From: Ruania suaedae
GTDB lineage: Bacteria > Actinomycetota > Actinomycetes > Actinomycetales > Beutenbergiaceae
DNA length: 64,000 bases
Direction of reading: 5' to 3'
NCBI RefSeq assembly: GCF_021049265.1
Contig: NZ_CP088018.1
Location: forward strand, 3,472,001 to 3,536,000
The notes under the pieces are model-generated. The model made no database searches. It was not told the DNA's origin and saw nothing but the letters and a program-made list of their open reading frames with translations. Each line of letters starts with the position of its first letter. The stretch's first letter is position 1. A program made the translations under genes and the position numbers. Of this stretch, positions 5,763 to 16,100 are shown one piece after another.

Positions 5763-8606
5763 TTACCGACCGGCGTTCAGCCGGCGGCGGAGGATGAGCA
5801 GGACCGTGCCGCCCGCGAGCGTGAGCGCGCCGAGCACTGCGAGGATCACCGTGGCCGGGCTCGTCCCGGTGTCGGCCAGGTCGCCGTCACCACCCACGTC
5901 GTCACCAGCACCCGCTGACCCGTCATCGGTCGGGTCCGGATCGGTGGGGTCCGGATCCGTGGGATCGGGGTCCGTGGGGTCCGGGTCCGTGGGGTCCGGA
6001 TCCGTCGGATCGGGGTCCGTGGGATCGGGGTCCGTGGGATCGGTGGGGTCGACCACCTCGAGGACGATCTCCGCCTCGGCCGAGGACTCACCGTTCTCGG
6101 CGCGGATGGTGAGCGTGCCCGACGCTGTCTCCGGCAGCGTGAGCAGGGCCAGACCGGCCCCGTCCGCTCCGGTGGTCAGCGTCGCCAGCTCCTCGCCGTC
6201 GACGAGCAGCCGGTACTCGGTGTCCGGCTCGCCACCGGTGAGCCCGATGCTGATCTCATCCCCGGCGTCGGCCTTGCCGGGCGCCGTGATGGCGATCGGC
6301 ATGTCGATGGTGCACTGCTGCGCCTGGTCGAGCACCGCCCGGATCTCGGTGAGAACCGGCGCCTCCCCGGCGGCGACGAGCTCGAGCTGGAGTGCTCGCA
6401 CCGCCGCTTCCACGGTCGCGTCGTCGCCGTCGGTGCGGGCACTCTCCAGGTCGGCCAGGGCCGCCCCGAGTGTTTCGCGGACCTCGGTCGAGAGCTCCTC
6501 CCACTCCGGCGTCGCCATGAGCTCGCGCACGATCTCGAGCTCACCGAGCAACGCGTCGTCGGTGTCGCTGGTGTACGGGCGATCGGTCATGCACACCTGC
6601 TCGGCGTTGAGGAAGCGGGTCAGGAAGGTGTGCGCGGCGATCTGGGCCGTGCGCTCCTCCCGGAGCCCGTAGTTGCTCTCGGAGTTGTCGAGGTAGGTGC
6701 GCCCGTCCTCGAACCGGTCCTGCAGGTCGATCGCGTCCTGCAGGTGACGTTCGGCCCAGACGGCGGGCGGGGTGCTGACGTCCCCACCGACGCCGTAGGT
6801 CGCGGCGATCACGTCGCCCTGGGCGAAGTAGAGCGGGAAGGTGCTGCCCCAGTCGTTGCCGTCGGGGTAGTAGATCGAGGACTCACCGGGCACATAGATG
6901 GTGCCACCCGGCGCCTGCCACGGCGGGGAGTCGAACTGCTGGTCGACGAAAGCCTCGTAGGTCAGGTCGATGTTGTGGAAGAAGCCCTCCGCCGGCCGCT
7001 GGCCGGCCAACTGCTGGGTGAGGGCGGAGTTGACGTTCTGGTCGAAGGCGAGCATGTAGATCGGGTGCATGAGGTTGTGGTTCTCGACCGTGCCGTCGGA
7101 CTCGACATTCGAGCCGGTCAGCAGCTCATCCAGGGCGCGGCCGTTGATGACCTCGTCGCTCTCGACGTCCTCCGGGGTCGCCCATGCGGCCAGGGCGAGG
7201 TCGATGGCGTCCGACCGCCATTCCTGGCTGTTGGCCGCGCCCGGCATCATCGTGGCGGCCAGGCCCGAGAGCGAGCTGCGCCAGGCGTTCTCCTCGGACT
7301 TGGTGTCACCCGGGATCACGATGGTGCCCTCGGCGTTGCGGTAGTACTCGGGGGCGACCATCTGGTCCGCCTCCATGGCGACCATGTTGGTCACGCAGGC
7401 CTGCTGGGCCGGGCTGAAGTCGTCCCAGAGGAGCCAGGCGGCGAAGCCGTTGTAGTAGGCCCACAGCGATGCCTGCCACCGGTCCGCCTCCGGTCCCCAT
7501 CCGGCGGAGTTGTTCGACCGGTGCTCGACGGCGGCGGAGGAGACCATCCGCACGATGCGCTCGCGGACCTCGGCCTCGCTGACGCCGGTGTCCTCGGGGT
7601 CGTAGCCGCCGGTGGCGACCAGGATCGACATGTTGACCGCGGCCATCGACACACCGCGCAGTGCGTACTCAGGCGCTCCCACCCGGCGCGAGAGCGGGAT
7701 GTAGTCACCGGGCTCGGAGGCGAACTCCTCGTCCCAGAAGGTGGTCGTGATGTAGCGGTTGGCGTTCTGCGCGGCTTCCAGGCTCAGCTGGGTGAGCTCA
7801 TCGTCCGGGATCGCTCGATCCAGCACGGCCGCGTCTGGGGTCGCCACCGGCAGCGCGGCACCGTCACCGGCCTCGCACGCCGCCCAGGGCTCCTGCCTGG
7901 GGGAGGACGTGAGCGACATGCTCCCGATGGATCCGCGGTAGAAGAAGCCGTCACCGAAGTCGTTGCCGTTGCCGAGGCGCATCGGCATGTTGCCGCTGCT
8001 GATCAGCGGGATACCGATCTCGTCGGTGACGGTGACGTCGGCGCCGCCGCTGATCTCGGTGGTCACCGACCCCGGTGTGTAGGTGACGGTGATGTCATAG
8101 CTCGTGCCGGGCTGTGCGATCACGTCGGTGGGGAACTGCGCCCACTGGCTCTGGCCCACCACCCGGGCCCAGAAGCGGAACTCGCCGTTGGGCATGATGT
8201 AGAGGGCCCAGCCCTGGTTGTTGCTCGAACGGCTGGTCGCGACCGCCTGGTGGGAGCCGGTGCGCGTGCCGGGGACCACATCGGTCAGCTCGAGGATCCA
8301 CTCGCCGTTGCCCGGCTCGAGGTTGCGCTCGTACGGGAGGCGGATCTCGGAGTTGTCGGCCGCGGTGAACTGGGCGCTGCCGTCGGCGAAGGTGACACCG
8401 GGCAGCACCTCACCGTCGCGGTCCTCGACCGAGTCGCTCGCGTCGCCGTCGAGCTCCCAGGTGGAGCTGAAGACGTCGCCTTCGTCGGCCACCGCCGGGG
8501 AGACGGCCAGGAGGCCGAGCGCGAGGGCGGTGGTCACGGTGCCGGCGAGCATCCGCCGGGCGTGCCTGGCCGGGCGCGATCGTCGTGGTGGGTGGGACGA
8601 GGACAT
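5763..8606 (-). CDS. Large LAxTG-anchored surface protein with LamG-like domain, putative polysaccharide-active enzyme
   Basis: 947 aa. An N-terminal signal peptide (basic RRSRPARHARRM, then a hydrophobic core ending AVADEG) precedes a LamG/concanavalin-type beta-sandwich (about 45-250). A long helix-rich middle (about 280-670) resembles (alpha/alpha)-barrel carbohydrate enzymes in character. Then come further helices, a small beta domain (about 765-850), a DPTDPD repeat linker and the sorting signal LADTG (910-914) with a membrane helix and RRR tail. LAxTG is the class E sortase motif of high-GC actinobacteria. The middle domain could be a lyase or hydrolase, and I could not place it in a named family. 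GAGGAG supports the start. It is divergent from a ROK regulator that probably controls it. Confidence 0.8.
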   Translation of the reverse strand: MSSSHPPRRSRPARHARRMLAGTVTTALALGLLAVSPAVADEGDVFSSTWELDGDASDSVEDRDGEVLPGVTFADGSAQFTAADNSEIRLPYERNLEPGNGEWILELTDVVPGTRTGSHQAVATSRSSNNQGWALYIMPNGEFRFWARVVGQSQWAQFPTDVIAQPGTSYDITVTYTPGSVTTEISGGADVTVTDEIGIPLISSGNMPMRLGNGNDFGDGFFYRGSIGSMSLTSSPRQEPWAACEAGDGAALPVATPDAAVLDRAIPDDELTQLSLEAAQNANRYITTTFWDEEFASEPGDYIPLSRRVGAPEYALRGVSMAAVNMSILVATGGYDPEDTGVSEAEVRERIVRMVSSAAVEHRSNNSAGWGPEADRWQASLWAYYNGFAAWLLWDDFSPAQQACVTNMVAMEADQMVAPEYYRNAEGTIVIPGDTKSEENAWRSSLSGLAATMMPGAANSQEWRSDAIDLALAAWATPEDVESDEVINGRALDELLTGSNVESDGTVENHNLMHPIYMLAFDQNVNSALTQQLAGQRPAEGFFHNIDLTYEAFVDQQFDSPPWQAPGGTIYVPGESSIYYPDGNDWGSTFPLYFAQGDVIAATYGVGGDVSTPPAVWAERHLQDAIDLQDRFEDGRTYLDNSESNYGLREERTAQIAAHTFLTRFLNAEQVCMTDRPYTSDTDDALLGELEIVRELMATPEWEELSTEVRETLGAALADLESARTDGDDATVEAAVRALQLELVAAGEAPVLTEIRAVLDQAQQCTIDMPIAITAPGKADAGDEISIGLTGGEPDTEYRLLVDGEELATLTTGADGAGLALLTLPETASGTLTIRAENGESSAEAEIVLEVVDPTDPTDPDPTDPDPTDPDPTDPDPTDPDPTDPDPTDPDPTDDGSAGAGDDVGGDGDLADTGTSPATVILAVLGALTLAGGTVLLILRRRLNAGR
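5926..6052. repeat. 18-bp tandem repeats encoding the Asp-Pro-Thr wall-spanning linker
   Basis: About seven units of an 18-nt motif (GGGTCCGTGGGATCGGG-like on the plus strand) encode repeated DPTDPD. Such linkers carry sortase-anchored domains through the cell wall. The repeat number is probably variable between strains. Confidence 0.85.
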
Positions 8607-8720
8607 GGGCAGGTCTCCTCAGTGCGGGGGATGGAAGCGAACAAAGCATGTGTAACAGGGATCACATGACATATGCAAGGTCAATTCATAAAGGATCTTT
8701 CGTTTGAGTAGGATGCGTGG
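8607..8720. promoter_or_regulatory. Divergent promoter region between the surface protein and the ROK regulator
   Basis: 114 bp that are clearly more AT-rich than the surroundings. TAGGAT at 8709-8714 ends 6 nt before the ROK GTG and fits a leaderless start. An 11-bp palindrome AAAGGATCTTT (8690-8700) overlaps the spacer of that promoter and is a candidate ROK operator. On the minus strand, TTGCAT and TTACAC spaced 17 nt apart could serve the surface protein gene. Confidence 0.4.
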
Positions 8721-9896
8721 GTGACTGCCGGCAAGAACGCGACCACGGTCGAGAGCACGCGCGGGACTGCGCGCCTCCGGGTGCTGAACACCCGGCGCGT
8801 GCTCACCGCGATGCGGCAACTACGCGAACCGGTGCGCATCTCCGAGCTGGCGGAGACGACCTCGCTGACCCGGCCGACGGTCTCGAACATCGTGGCGACC
8901 CTGGAGGCTCGCGGGTGGCTCGATCGGCACGAACCCGCCGGTACGGCGGGCCGGCCGGCGATCCGGTTCGCCGTGGCGCTCGACCGCTTCGCCGTCATCG
9001 GTGCGGACGCCGGAGCCCACCGCGCCGTCGTCGAGGTCGCCTCCCTGGACGGGACGCGCAAGGCACGCCTGCAGCACCGACGCCCCATCCAGCTCGGCGA
9101 GGACATGCTCAGCGTTCTCGGCACGCTGGTGAGCGATGCCCTGGTCGAGACCGGACTGACCCGGGCCGCCGTGCTGGCCGCCACCGTGGCGAGCCCTGGC
9201 ATCGTCGAGGAGTCCTCCGGCGGTATCGAGCTGCGCCCCGGGCTCGGGGCCTGGACGGCCGCGGAGGTGGTCGGGGCACTGGCGACCTCGGTGAGCGGTC
9301 ACGTCGCCGTCGAGAACGACGCCAACCTGGCGGCGCGTGCGATGCGGACCGTGCCCGATATGCCCGAGGACTTCCTGAGCCTGCAATGGGGCCAGCGCCT
9401 GGGCGCCGGCCTGGTGCTGGACGGGCAGATCTACCGCGGACGGCACGGCGCGGCAGGCGAGCTCGGAGCCCTGTTGGTCCGCGACCCCGCCACCGGGCGC
9501 CGGTGCCACCTCGAGCAGGTGGTCCGCTCGGATCGGCTCCCGCTCCACGGCGAGCTCCCCGAGCTGAGCACCGAGGAGCTGATCAGCAGGGCCGACGCAG
9601 GTGACGCCGTCGCGCTGAGCGCCCTGGCCCAGGGGATCGACCCGCTCGCCGCCGCGGTGGCTCCGCTCTGCGTGGGACTCGAACTGCGCACGGTCGCGAT
9701 CTCGGGCGGGATCGCCCGCTCCGGCCCGGCGCTGGTCACCGTGTTGCAGGAACGGTTGGCGGAGCACGGCGCGACCGGTGTCGAGTGTCGCCTCTCGGCC
9801 TTCCAGGAGGACACGGTGCTCCGCGGCGCGGTGCAGACCGCCGTCGACAGCGGCTGGGAGACCCTGATGGAGGCGTGCGACTCCGACGCCGACTGA
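8721..9896 (+). CDS. ROK family transcriptional regulator
   Basis: 391 aa. The N-terminal winged helix-turn-helix (about 25-80: RISELAETTSLTRPTVSNIVATLEARGWL) is followed by a ROK sugar-kinase-like domain. That domain shows the actin-fold turns (VIGADAGAH, VENDANLAARA) and a GAAGELGAL segment. The zinc-binding cysteine cluster usual in ROK proteins is weak: only one Cys-His pair (GRRCHLEQV) is seen. ROK repressors respond to sugars, so control of the divergent LAxTG protein and perhaps the downstream MFS carrier is likely. The GTG start is supported by the leaderless -10 at 8709. Confidence 0.9.
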   Translation: MTAGKNATTVESTRGTARLRVLNTRRVLTAMRQLREPVRISELAETTSLTRPTVSNIVATLEARGWLDRHEPAGTAGRPAIRFAVALDRFAVIGADAGAHRAVVEVASLDGTRKARLQHRRPIQLGEDMLSVLGTLVSDALVETGLTRAAVLAATVASPGIVEESSGGIELRPGLGAWTAAEVVGALATSVSGHVAVENDANLAARAMRTVPDMPEDFLSLQWGQRLGAGLVLDGQIYRGRHGAAGELGALLVRDPATGRRCHLEQVVRSDRLPLHGELPELSTEELISRADAGDAVALSALAQGIDPLAAAVAPLCVGLELRTVAISGGIARSGPALVTVLQERLAEHGATGVECRLSAFQEDTVLRGAVQTAVDSGWETLMEACDSDAD

Positions 9897-9930
9897 GGAG
9901 GGCGAACAGCACACCGACCCGCAGCCCTCG

Positions 9931-9936
9931 TACGAT
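9931..9936 (+). promoter_or_regulatory. Predicted -10 element (TACGAT) of the leaderless MFS gene
   Basis: TANNNT hexamer ending 7 nt before the ATG at 9944. It lies in the 47 bp after the ROK gene, so the carrier may have its own promoter. Confidence 0.5.
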
Positions 9937-9943
9937 CGAGGCC

Positions 9944-11146
9944 ATGCCCTCCCTGCGACGCCGTCGCTACTCGCTGTTCGCGCTCATCCTGATCGTCGGG
10001 ATCGGGTTGTCCTCCTGGGTGACGCGCACCCCGGCGATCCGGGACGCGGTGGAGGCCTCGACAGCACAGATGGGGCTGATCCTGTTCGGCCTCAGCGTCG
10101 GCTCGATGGCGGGTGTCCTCAGTGCGGGCCGGTTCGTCCGCCGCTGGGGGACCCGGCCGGTGATCGCGATCGGGACGGTCTGCGTGATCGCCGGCACGGC
10201 GCTGGTCGGTCTGGGCGCCCTGTGGTCAGCGGCACCGGTCGTCTTCGCCGGCCTGCTGGTCTTCGGGATCGGTGGCGGTCTCGGGGAGATCGGCCTGAAC
10301 ATCTCCGGCGCCGACCTCGAACGGCTGATCGGCCGCCCGGTGCTGCCGATCCTGCACGGGAGCTTCAGCCTCGGCACGGTGATCGGCGCGCTCGCCGGCA
10401 TCGGCCTGACGGCGATCGACTTCTCCCCCGCCTGGCACCTGCTGCTCGCCGCGACGCTCATGATCGGGCTCACGGTGTGGGCGCTCCCGGGGGTGATCGC
10501 CGGTACCGGGAAGGAGCCTGCGCTCGCCTCCGGGGCGGGGGCCGCGACGGCGCCGGCTCGCCCGAGCGTGTGGCGGGACCGTCGGCTGCTCCTCATCGGT
10601 GTCGTCGTCCTCGCGATGGCGTTCGCCGAAGGGTCGGCCAACGACTGGCTGCCGCTGCTCATGGTCGACGGCCACGACGTCTCCGCCACGGCGGGCTCGC
10701 TCGTCTTCGCCGGGTTCGCCGCCGCGATGACCGTCGGGCGCTTCCTCGGCGGGCCCGTGGTGGAGCGGTTCGGCCGGCCGGTGGTGCTGCGGCTGAGCGC
10801 CGTGTGCGCGATCGCGGGAATCGCCGTCGTGGTCTTCTCCCCCAGCGCACTCTTCGCGGGCGTGGCCGTGGTGCTGTGGGGGCTGGGCGCCTCGCTCGGG
10901 TTTCCGGTGGCGATCTCGGCCGCCGGGGACGATCCCGATCGTGCCTCCGAGCGGGTCAGCGCGGTGGCCACGTGCGGATACCTCGCGTTCCTGGTGGGCC
11001 CACCGTTGCTCGGTTTCGTCGGCGAGGAGGTGGGGCTGCGCCTGGCGATGATGATCGTGGTCGCATTGCTGGTGGCAGCGGCGTTCACCGCCGGTGCCGC
11101 CCGCCGGGTGCATCAGCCGCTGCCATCGGTAGGCGCACGCAACTGA
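9944..11146 (+). CDS. MFS transporter (YbjJ-like)
   Basis: 400 aa with about twelve hydrophobic segments and a central loop (about 190-215). The arrangement resembles the YbjJ/FucP-like MFS group: the N-terminal TRTPAIRDAVEASTAQMGLILFGLSVGSMAG, the charged RFVRRWGTRPVI loop, and ERFGRPVVLR in the second half. The substrate is unknown. The short space to the ROK gene suggests a sugar or sugar derivative, but that is only context. The stop codon lies inside a partial copy of the dispersed palindromic repeat. Confidence 0.85.
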   Translation: MPSLRRRRYSLFALILIVGIGLSSWVTRTPAIRDAVEASTAQMGLILFGLSVGSMAGVLSAGRFVRRWGTRPVIAIGTVCVIAGTALVGLGALWSAAPVVFAGLLVFGIGGGLGEIGLNISGADLERLIGRPVLPILHGSFSLGTVIGALAGIGLTAIDFSPAWHLLLAATLMIGLTVWALPGVIAGTGKEPALASGAGAATAPARPSVWRDRRLLLIGVVVLAMAFAEGSANDWLPLLMVDGHDVSATAGSLVFAGFAAAMTVGRFLGGPVVERFGRPVVLRLSAVCAIAGIAVVVFSPSALFAGVAVVLWGLGASLGFPVAISAAGDDPDRASERVSAVATCGYLAFLVGPPLLGFVGEEVGLRLAMMIVVALLVAAAFTAGAARRVHQPLPSVGARN

Positions 11147-11180
11147 CGCCGCTGGGAACTTCCGTGCCATATCCGCCACG
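11138..11180. repeat. Dispersed palindromic repeat, partial copy C
   Basis: CGCAACTGACG (11138-11148) matches the left arm of copy A exactly. CCGTGCCATATCCGCCACG (11162-11180) matches the inner stem of copies A and B with a few changes. The right arm is missing. The stop codon of the MFS gene is formed by repeat sequence. Confidence 0.55.
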
Positions 11181-11219
11181 ATCTGCCCCTCCGCCGTCGC
11201 GAGCGTGCGCGCTTCGGCG

Positions 11220-11225
11220 TAGCGT
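11220..11225 (+). promoter_or_regulatory. Predicted -10 element (TAGCGT) of leaderless poxB
   Basis: TANNNT hexamer ending 6 nt before the ATG at 11232. No ribosome binding site is visible. Confidence 0.45.
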
Positions 11226-11231
11226 CGAGGC

Positions 11232-12974
11232 ATGAAGGTTGCCGAACAGCTCGTCAGTCAGCTCCAGGCCGCGGGAGTACGCCGCATCTACGGGATCGTC
11301 GGGGACAGCCTGAATCCCGTGGTCGACGCCGTGCGCCGCACCGGCGGGTCCGCCGAGGGCGGGATCGACTGGATCCACGTGCGGCACGAGGAATCCGCCG
11401 CATTCGCTGCGGCCGCCGATGCCCAGCTCACCGGCGAGCTCGCCGTGTGCGCCGGTTCCTGCGGCCCCGGGAACCTGCACCTGATCAACGGCCTCTACGA
11501 CGCCAACCGCACCGGCGCACCGGTGCTCGCGATCGCCAGTCACATCCCTAGCACCGAGATCGGTCAGGGCTTCTTCCAGGAGACCCACCCGGACCGGATC
11601 TTCACCGAGTGCTCGGTCTACTCCGAGCTGGTCAGCACCACCGACCAGGCGCCCCGGGTGGTGCACTCGGCCATGTCGCACGCCCTCGCCCGCGGAGGGG
11701 TCGCCGTCGTGACCCTGCCCGGTGACGTGGCCGACGAGGAGGCCACGGCGGCCACGCCCCCGTTCACCCGGGTCTCCCCCGGCGTCCTGACGCCGGACCC
11801 CGCCTGCCTGCAGGCGCTCGCCGAGGCGATCGACAAGGCGAAGAACGTCGCGCTGTTCGTCGGCTACGGCGCCATGGGTGCCCACGAGCTGGTGGTGGAC
11901 CTGGCGGAGAAGATCAAGGCGCCGGTCGGCCACTCGCTGCGCGGCAAGGACCTCATCCAGTACGACAACCCCTACGACGTCGGGATGACCGGCTTGCTCG
12001 GCTACGGTGCCGCGGCCGCCGGGCTGGAGGATGCCGACCTCATCGTCCTGCTGGGCACCGACTTCCCCTACGAGCAGTTCCTCCCGGACACGCCCACCGC
12101 GCAGGTGGACACCGATGCCGCGATCATCGGCCGGCGCACCGCCGTGCAGTACCCCGTACACGGGGATGTCGCCGCCACGATCGAGGCGCTGCTGCCGCAG
12201 ATCAAGACCAAGCGCAGCCGCCGCTTCCTGGACAAGATGCTCGACAAGCACGACCGGCTGATGAACAAGTCGGTGGGGGCGTACACCAAGGATGTCGAGC
12301 ACCTGCGCCCGATCCACCCCGAGTACGCCGCCTCGGTGCTCGACCAGGTGGCTGCCGCGGATGCGATCGTCACGGCGGACACCGGGATGGGGAACGTGTG
12401 GACGGCACGGTACCTGAACCCGAACGGGAAGCGCCGGCTGATCGGCTCCTTCAAGCACGGCTCGATGGCGAACGCGATGCCGCAGGCGCTCGGCGCCCAG
12501 CTCGCCTACCCGGGCCGTCAGGTGATCTCGGTGTCCGGTGACGGCGGGCTCTCGATGCTGCTGGGCGACCTGCTCACCGCGGTGATGTACGACCTGCCGA
12601 TCACGGTGGTGGTGTTCAACAACTCCAGCCTCGGCATGGTCAAGCTGGAGATGCTCGTGGACAAGCTGCCCGATCACGGGGTGGATGTGCCCGCCACCGA
12701 CTACGCGGCGATCGGGGCGGCCATGGGTCTGCAGACCCAGCGGGTGGCGGATCCGGTGGAGCTGCGTAGCGCATTCGAGACCGCGCTGGCGCACCGGGGG
12801 CCCTCGCTGGTGGACGTGGTGACCGACCCGAACGCCCTGTCCATCCCGCCCAAGATCACGCGCGGTCAGGTGTTCGGGTTCGCGACGGCGCTGAGCAAGA
12901 TCGTGTTGAACGGCGGCGCCGGGGAGGCGGTCTCGATGGCGCGCTCGAACCTGCGGAACGTGCCGCGCGGGTAG
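11232..12974 (+). CDS. poxB: Pyruvate dehydrogenase (quinone), PoxB
   Basis: 580 aa, close to the 572 aa of E. coli PoxB. It has the three thiamine-diphosphate enzyme domains: the PYR domain with the catalytic Glu in HVRHEESAAFAAAADAQ, the central FAD-binding domain, and the PP domain with the ThDP motif GDGGLSMLLGDLLTAVMYDLPITVVVFNN. The enzyme decarboxylates pyruvate to acetate and passes electrons to the membrane quinone pool (EC 1.2.5.1). The C-terminal helix that binds lipid in E. coli is only loosely similar here. It appears to be a single gene with a leaderless promoter. Confidence 0.93.
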   Translation: MKVAEQLVSQLQAAGVRRIYGIVGDSLNPVVDAVRRTGGSAEGGIDWIHVRHEESAAFAAAADAQLTGELAVCAGSCGPGNLHLINGLYDANRTGAPVLAIASHIPSTEIGQGFFQETHPDRIFTECSVYSELVSTTDQAPRVVHSAMSHALARGGVAVVTLPGDVADEEATAATPPFTRVSPGVLTPDPACLQALAEAIDKAKNVALFVGYGAMGAHELVVDLAEKIKAPVGHSLRGKDLIQYDNPYDVGMTGLLGYGAAAAGLEDADLIVLLGTDFPYEQFLPDTPTAQVDTDAAIIGRRTAVQYPVHGDVAATIEALLPQIKTKRSRRFLDKMLDKHDRLMNKSVGAYTKDVEHLRPIHPEYAASVLDQVAAADAIVTADTGMGNVWTARYLNPNGKRRLIGSFKHGSMANAMPQALGAQLAYPGRQVISVSGDGGLSMLLGDLLTAVMYDLPITVVVFNNSSLGMVKLEMLVDKLPDHGVDVPATDYAAIGAAMGLQTQRVADPVELRSAFETALAHRGPSLVDVVTDPNALSIPPKITRGQVFGFATALSKIVLNGGAGEAVSMARSNLRNVPRG

Positions 12975-13113
12975 GCTCGCACGGGTAGCTGGGACGACCC
13001 CGGCGCGCTCCGTGTCCTAATCGTGATACTTCCGGCTGTTGTGCATCTGTGCAAGACACCGCTAGACATGGTCTGGGTGTGGTGACTCGGCCGCCCCATG
13101 ACCCGGGGGTCCC

Positions 13114-16100
13114 ATGTCTGCCAGTCCTGCGGCGTCGCGCACCAGCGCCTCGCTCACGCGCCTCGTCTCCTGCGCCGTCGTAGCGTTCCTCGTCCTGGTG
13201 GGGGTGGTCGCGGTGGCGGCGCCCGCGCAGGCGGCCACGCCAGTGGCGTATGGCGATACCTATGGCTCGCCGATGGACGTGCCGATCACCGTCCCGGCCC
13301 CGGGTGTGATGAGCAATGACGTCGCAGCCGCCGGCTATGAGGTGCTCGTGGTGGAGACGAGCGTGGGCATTGGGAACACCCTCGAAGTCAGTCCTACTGG
13401 ATCCCTCACCTTCACCACCCGCCCGGGATTCGCCGGTGAGAGCTCGTTCGACTACTGTCTCGCCTCCGGTGGGACGTGCGTCTCGAACACGGCGACGGCG
13501 TTTCTCTACGTCGGACAGCCCTACCTCTACTCGAAGGCCTACCAGGCGCTCGAAGGTCAGACGCTGACCGTCCCCGCGTCCGAGGGCCTCCTCGTCGACG
13601 CCGGCAACATCGACGATGAGACGCTGCGGGTCCTTCGTTCGTCCGGGGGCACTGTGACCGTGGCACCGGACGGCTCGTTCAGTTTCGCGCCCAGCGCCGG
13701 ATTCACCGGTCGGGCGTTCTTCGAGTACTGCCTGGCCAGGGACGGATCCTGCATCAGTGCTGGGGCACAGGCCTCGATCGCCGTCTACCCAACCCTGAGC
13801 GGCCAATCCTTCTCGGTAGCGCAGGATTCCTCCTACGGCGGCACGCTCTATCCCGCCCCGTCCGGTGGTGTCAGCTACGTCGGTCTCGTCACCGCCGACC
13901 CCGCGAACGGCGACCTGGAGGTGGCCAACAGCGGCACCTTCACCTACACCCCCGACGCCGGCTACACCGGGCCGGACTCCTTCTCCTACTGCCTGAGCAT
14001 CGACGGCGCCGCCTGCATCAGCGGCACCTCCGCCGTGACGGCCTCGGTCACGGTGACCCCGAACGACATCGTCACCACCACCACCCTCACCGGCGAAACC
14101 TCGCTGCGCTTCGGCGAGTCGCTGGCGCTGACCGCCACGGTCGACCCAACTCCTGGCGGCGGGATCGTCGCCTTCTCCGAGGGCGGGGCGGTCTGCGCGG
14201 ACCAGCCCGTCAGCGGGGGCACCGCCTCCTGCACGATCGCCCAGCCGACCGTCGGCAGCCACTCCTACTCGGCTCAGTACAGCGGATCCGGACTGTACCT
14301 CCCCTCCAGCGACAACCTCGAGGTCACGGTGAGCAAGGCGCAGTCCGCCCTCGCCTACACCGGACCGAACACAGCGACGGTCGGGGAGCCGTTGGAGCTC
14401 GCGATGCTCCTGACCAGCCCGACGCTCGATCTCAACGGAGAGAACGTCTCGCTCTCCTTCGACGGACAGAACTGCTCCGGCGCGGTCGATGACGACAGCT
14501 CCTTCTCGTGCACCGTCACGCCGAGCTCTGCCGGGCCGGTCGAACTGGCCCTCACCTACGGCGGGTCGCCCACGGTCGAGGCCGCCACCGAGATCGGCGA
14601 CATCCAGGTCGCCCGGCAGACCAGCACCACCACGCTGACCGTCGACGACGACACGCCCGTGTGGGGTGAGGCGGTCATGTTCACCGCCGCCGTGCCCGGC
14701 AGCGCCACCGGAACCGTGGCGTTCTCCACGGAATACGGCCCGCTGACCGGCTGCGGCTCGGTCGTCGTCAGCAACGGCGCCGCCAACTGCTCGACCGCCT
14801 TCGACGTCGGTGACCACGAGGTCACCGCCACCTACTCCGGTGACGCCACCTTCGACGGCTCCTCGGACACGATCGCGATCGAGGCGCTGCGCCGCCTCAC
14901 CACCCTCGCGTACACCGGCCCGCAGTCGGGCACGGTCGGCGAGGAGTTCACGGCGACGGCGCTGCTCACCCAGGGCGATGCCCCGCTCCCCGGTATCGAC
15001 GTCGCGTTCACCCTGGCCGGCAGCGGCTCCGCGGACTGCATCGCGGCCACCGACGAGGACGGGATCGCCAGCTGCGAGCTGACGGTGCCGGCCGCTGGGC
15101 CGATCGCGCTCGAGATCACGCAGGCGGGCACCGCGCTCTACCAGCCGAACTCGATCACCGAGCAGCTGCAGGTCGGCGCCGCCGCCACGACCACCACTCT
15201 CACCGGTACCGAGCAGGTCGTCGTCGGGGGCACGGCAAGCCTCACCGCGACCGTGAGCCCGACCGACGGCGACGGCACCGTGACCCTCACCGCGGGTGAG
15301 GACACCATCGATGGTTGCGAGGAGATCGCGCTGACCGACGTCGAGGGTGTCTGGACGGCCGAGTGCACCACGGCCACCCTGCCCGTCGGTGAGAACGAGA
15401 TCGTGGCCACCTACAGCGGCACGCCGGACTACCTCGCATCCTCCGACACCACGACGGTCGAGGTGCTCCGCGCCCCCGCCACCCTCACCTACACCGGCGA
15501 TGTCACCGGCGTGGTCGGGCAGCCGCTGGTGGTCTCCGCCGACCTCGACGTCGACTTCGCCGGCTCTCCGACGGCCCTCGACGGTGTCGAGCTCACGTTC
15601 ACTTTCGACGGGGAGACGTGCGTGGGGACCGCCGACGCCGACGGTGTCGCCGAGTGCACGTTCATCCCGACGGCGGCCCAGACCTCTCTCGTCTCCGTCT
15701 CCTTCGCGGGGACGACCGACATCACCCCGGCGCAGACCTCCGAGCCGGTGACCATCGCGGCCGCCCCCACCACCACCGAGATCAGCGGCCCGGAGGCAGG
15801 CGAGTTCACCGAGCCGCTGACCTTCACCGCTCAGGTCGCACCGACCGACGGCGCCGGCACCGTGACCTTCACTGCCGGTGGGGACGTGATCGAGGGGTGC
15901 GAGGAGCTGGCGCTCACCGACGTCGAGGGCACCTGGACGACCGAGTGCACCACGTCGGTCCTGCCGGTCGGCGAGACCACGGTCACCGTCTCCTACACCG
16001 GGACGGCCGACTACGAGACCTCCGAGGACTCCACGGTCGTCACCGTGGCACCGGCACCGACCGCTCTCTCGCTCGAGGCACCCGAGACGGTCATCGTCGG

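Noticed and set aside
5926-6052. Regular short repeats that might suggest a CRISPR array
   Set aside because: The units are 18 nt, directly adjacent without spacers, and in frame with the DPTDPD linker of a surface protein.
6630-8669. 679-codon open frame antisense to the LAxTG surface protein
   Set aside because: Shadow of a gene with signal peptide, sorting signal, ribosome site and terminator on the other strand.
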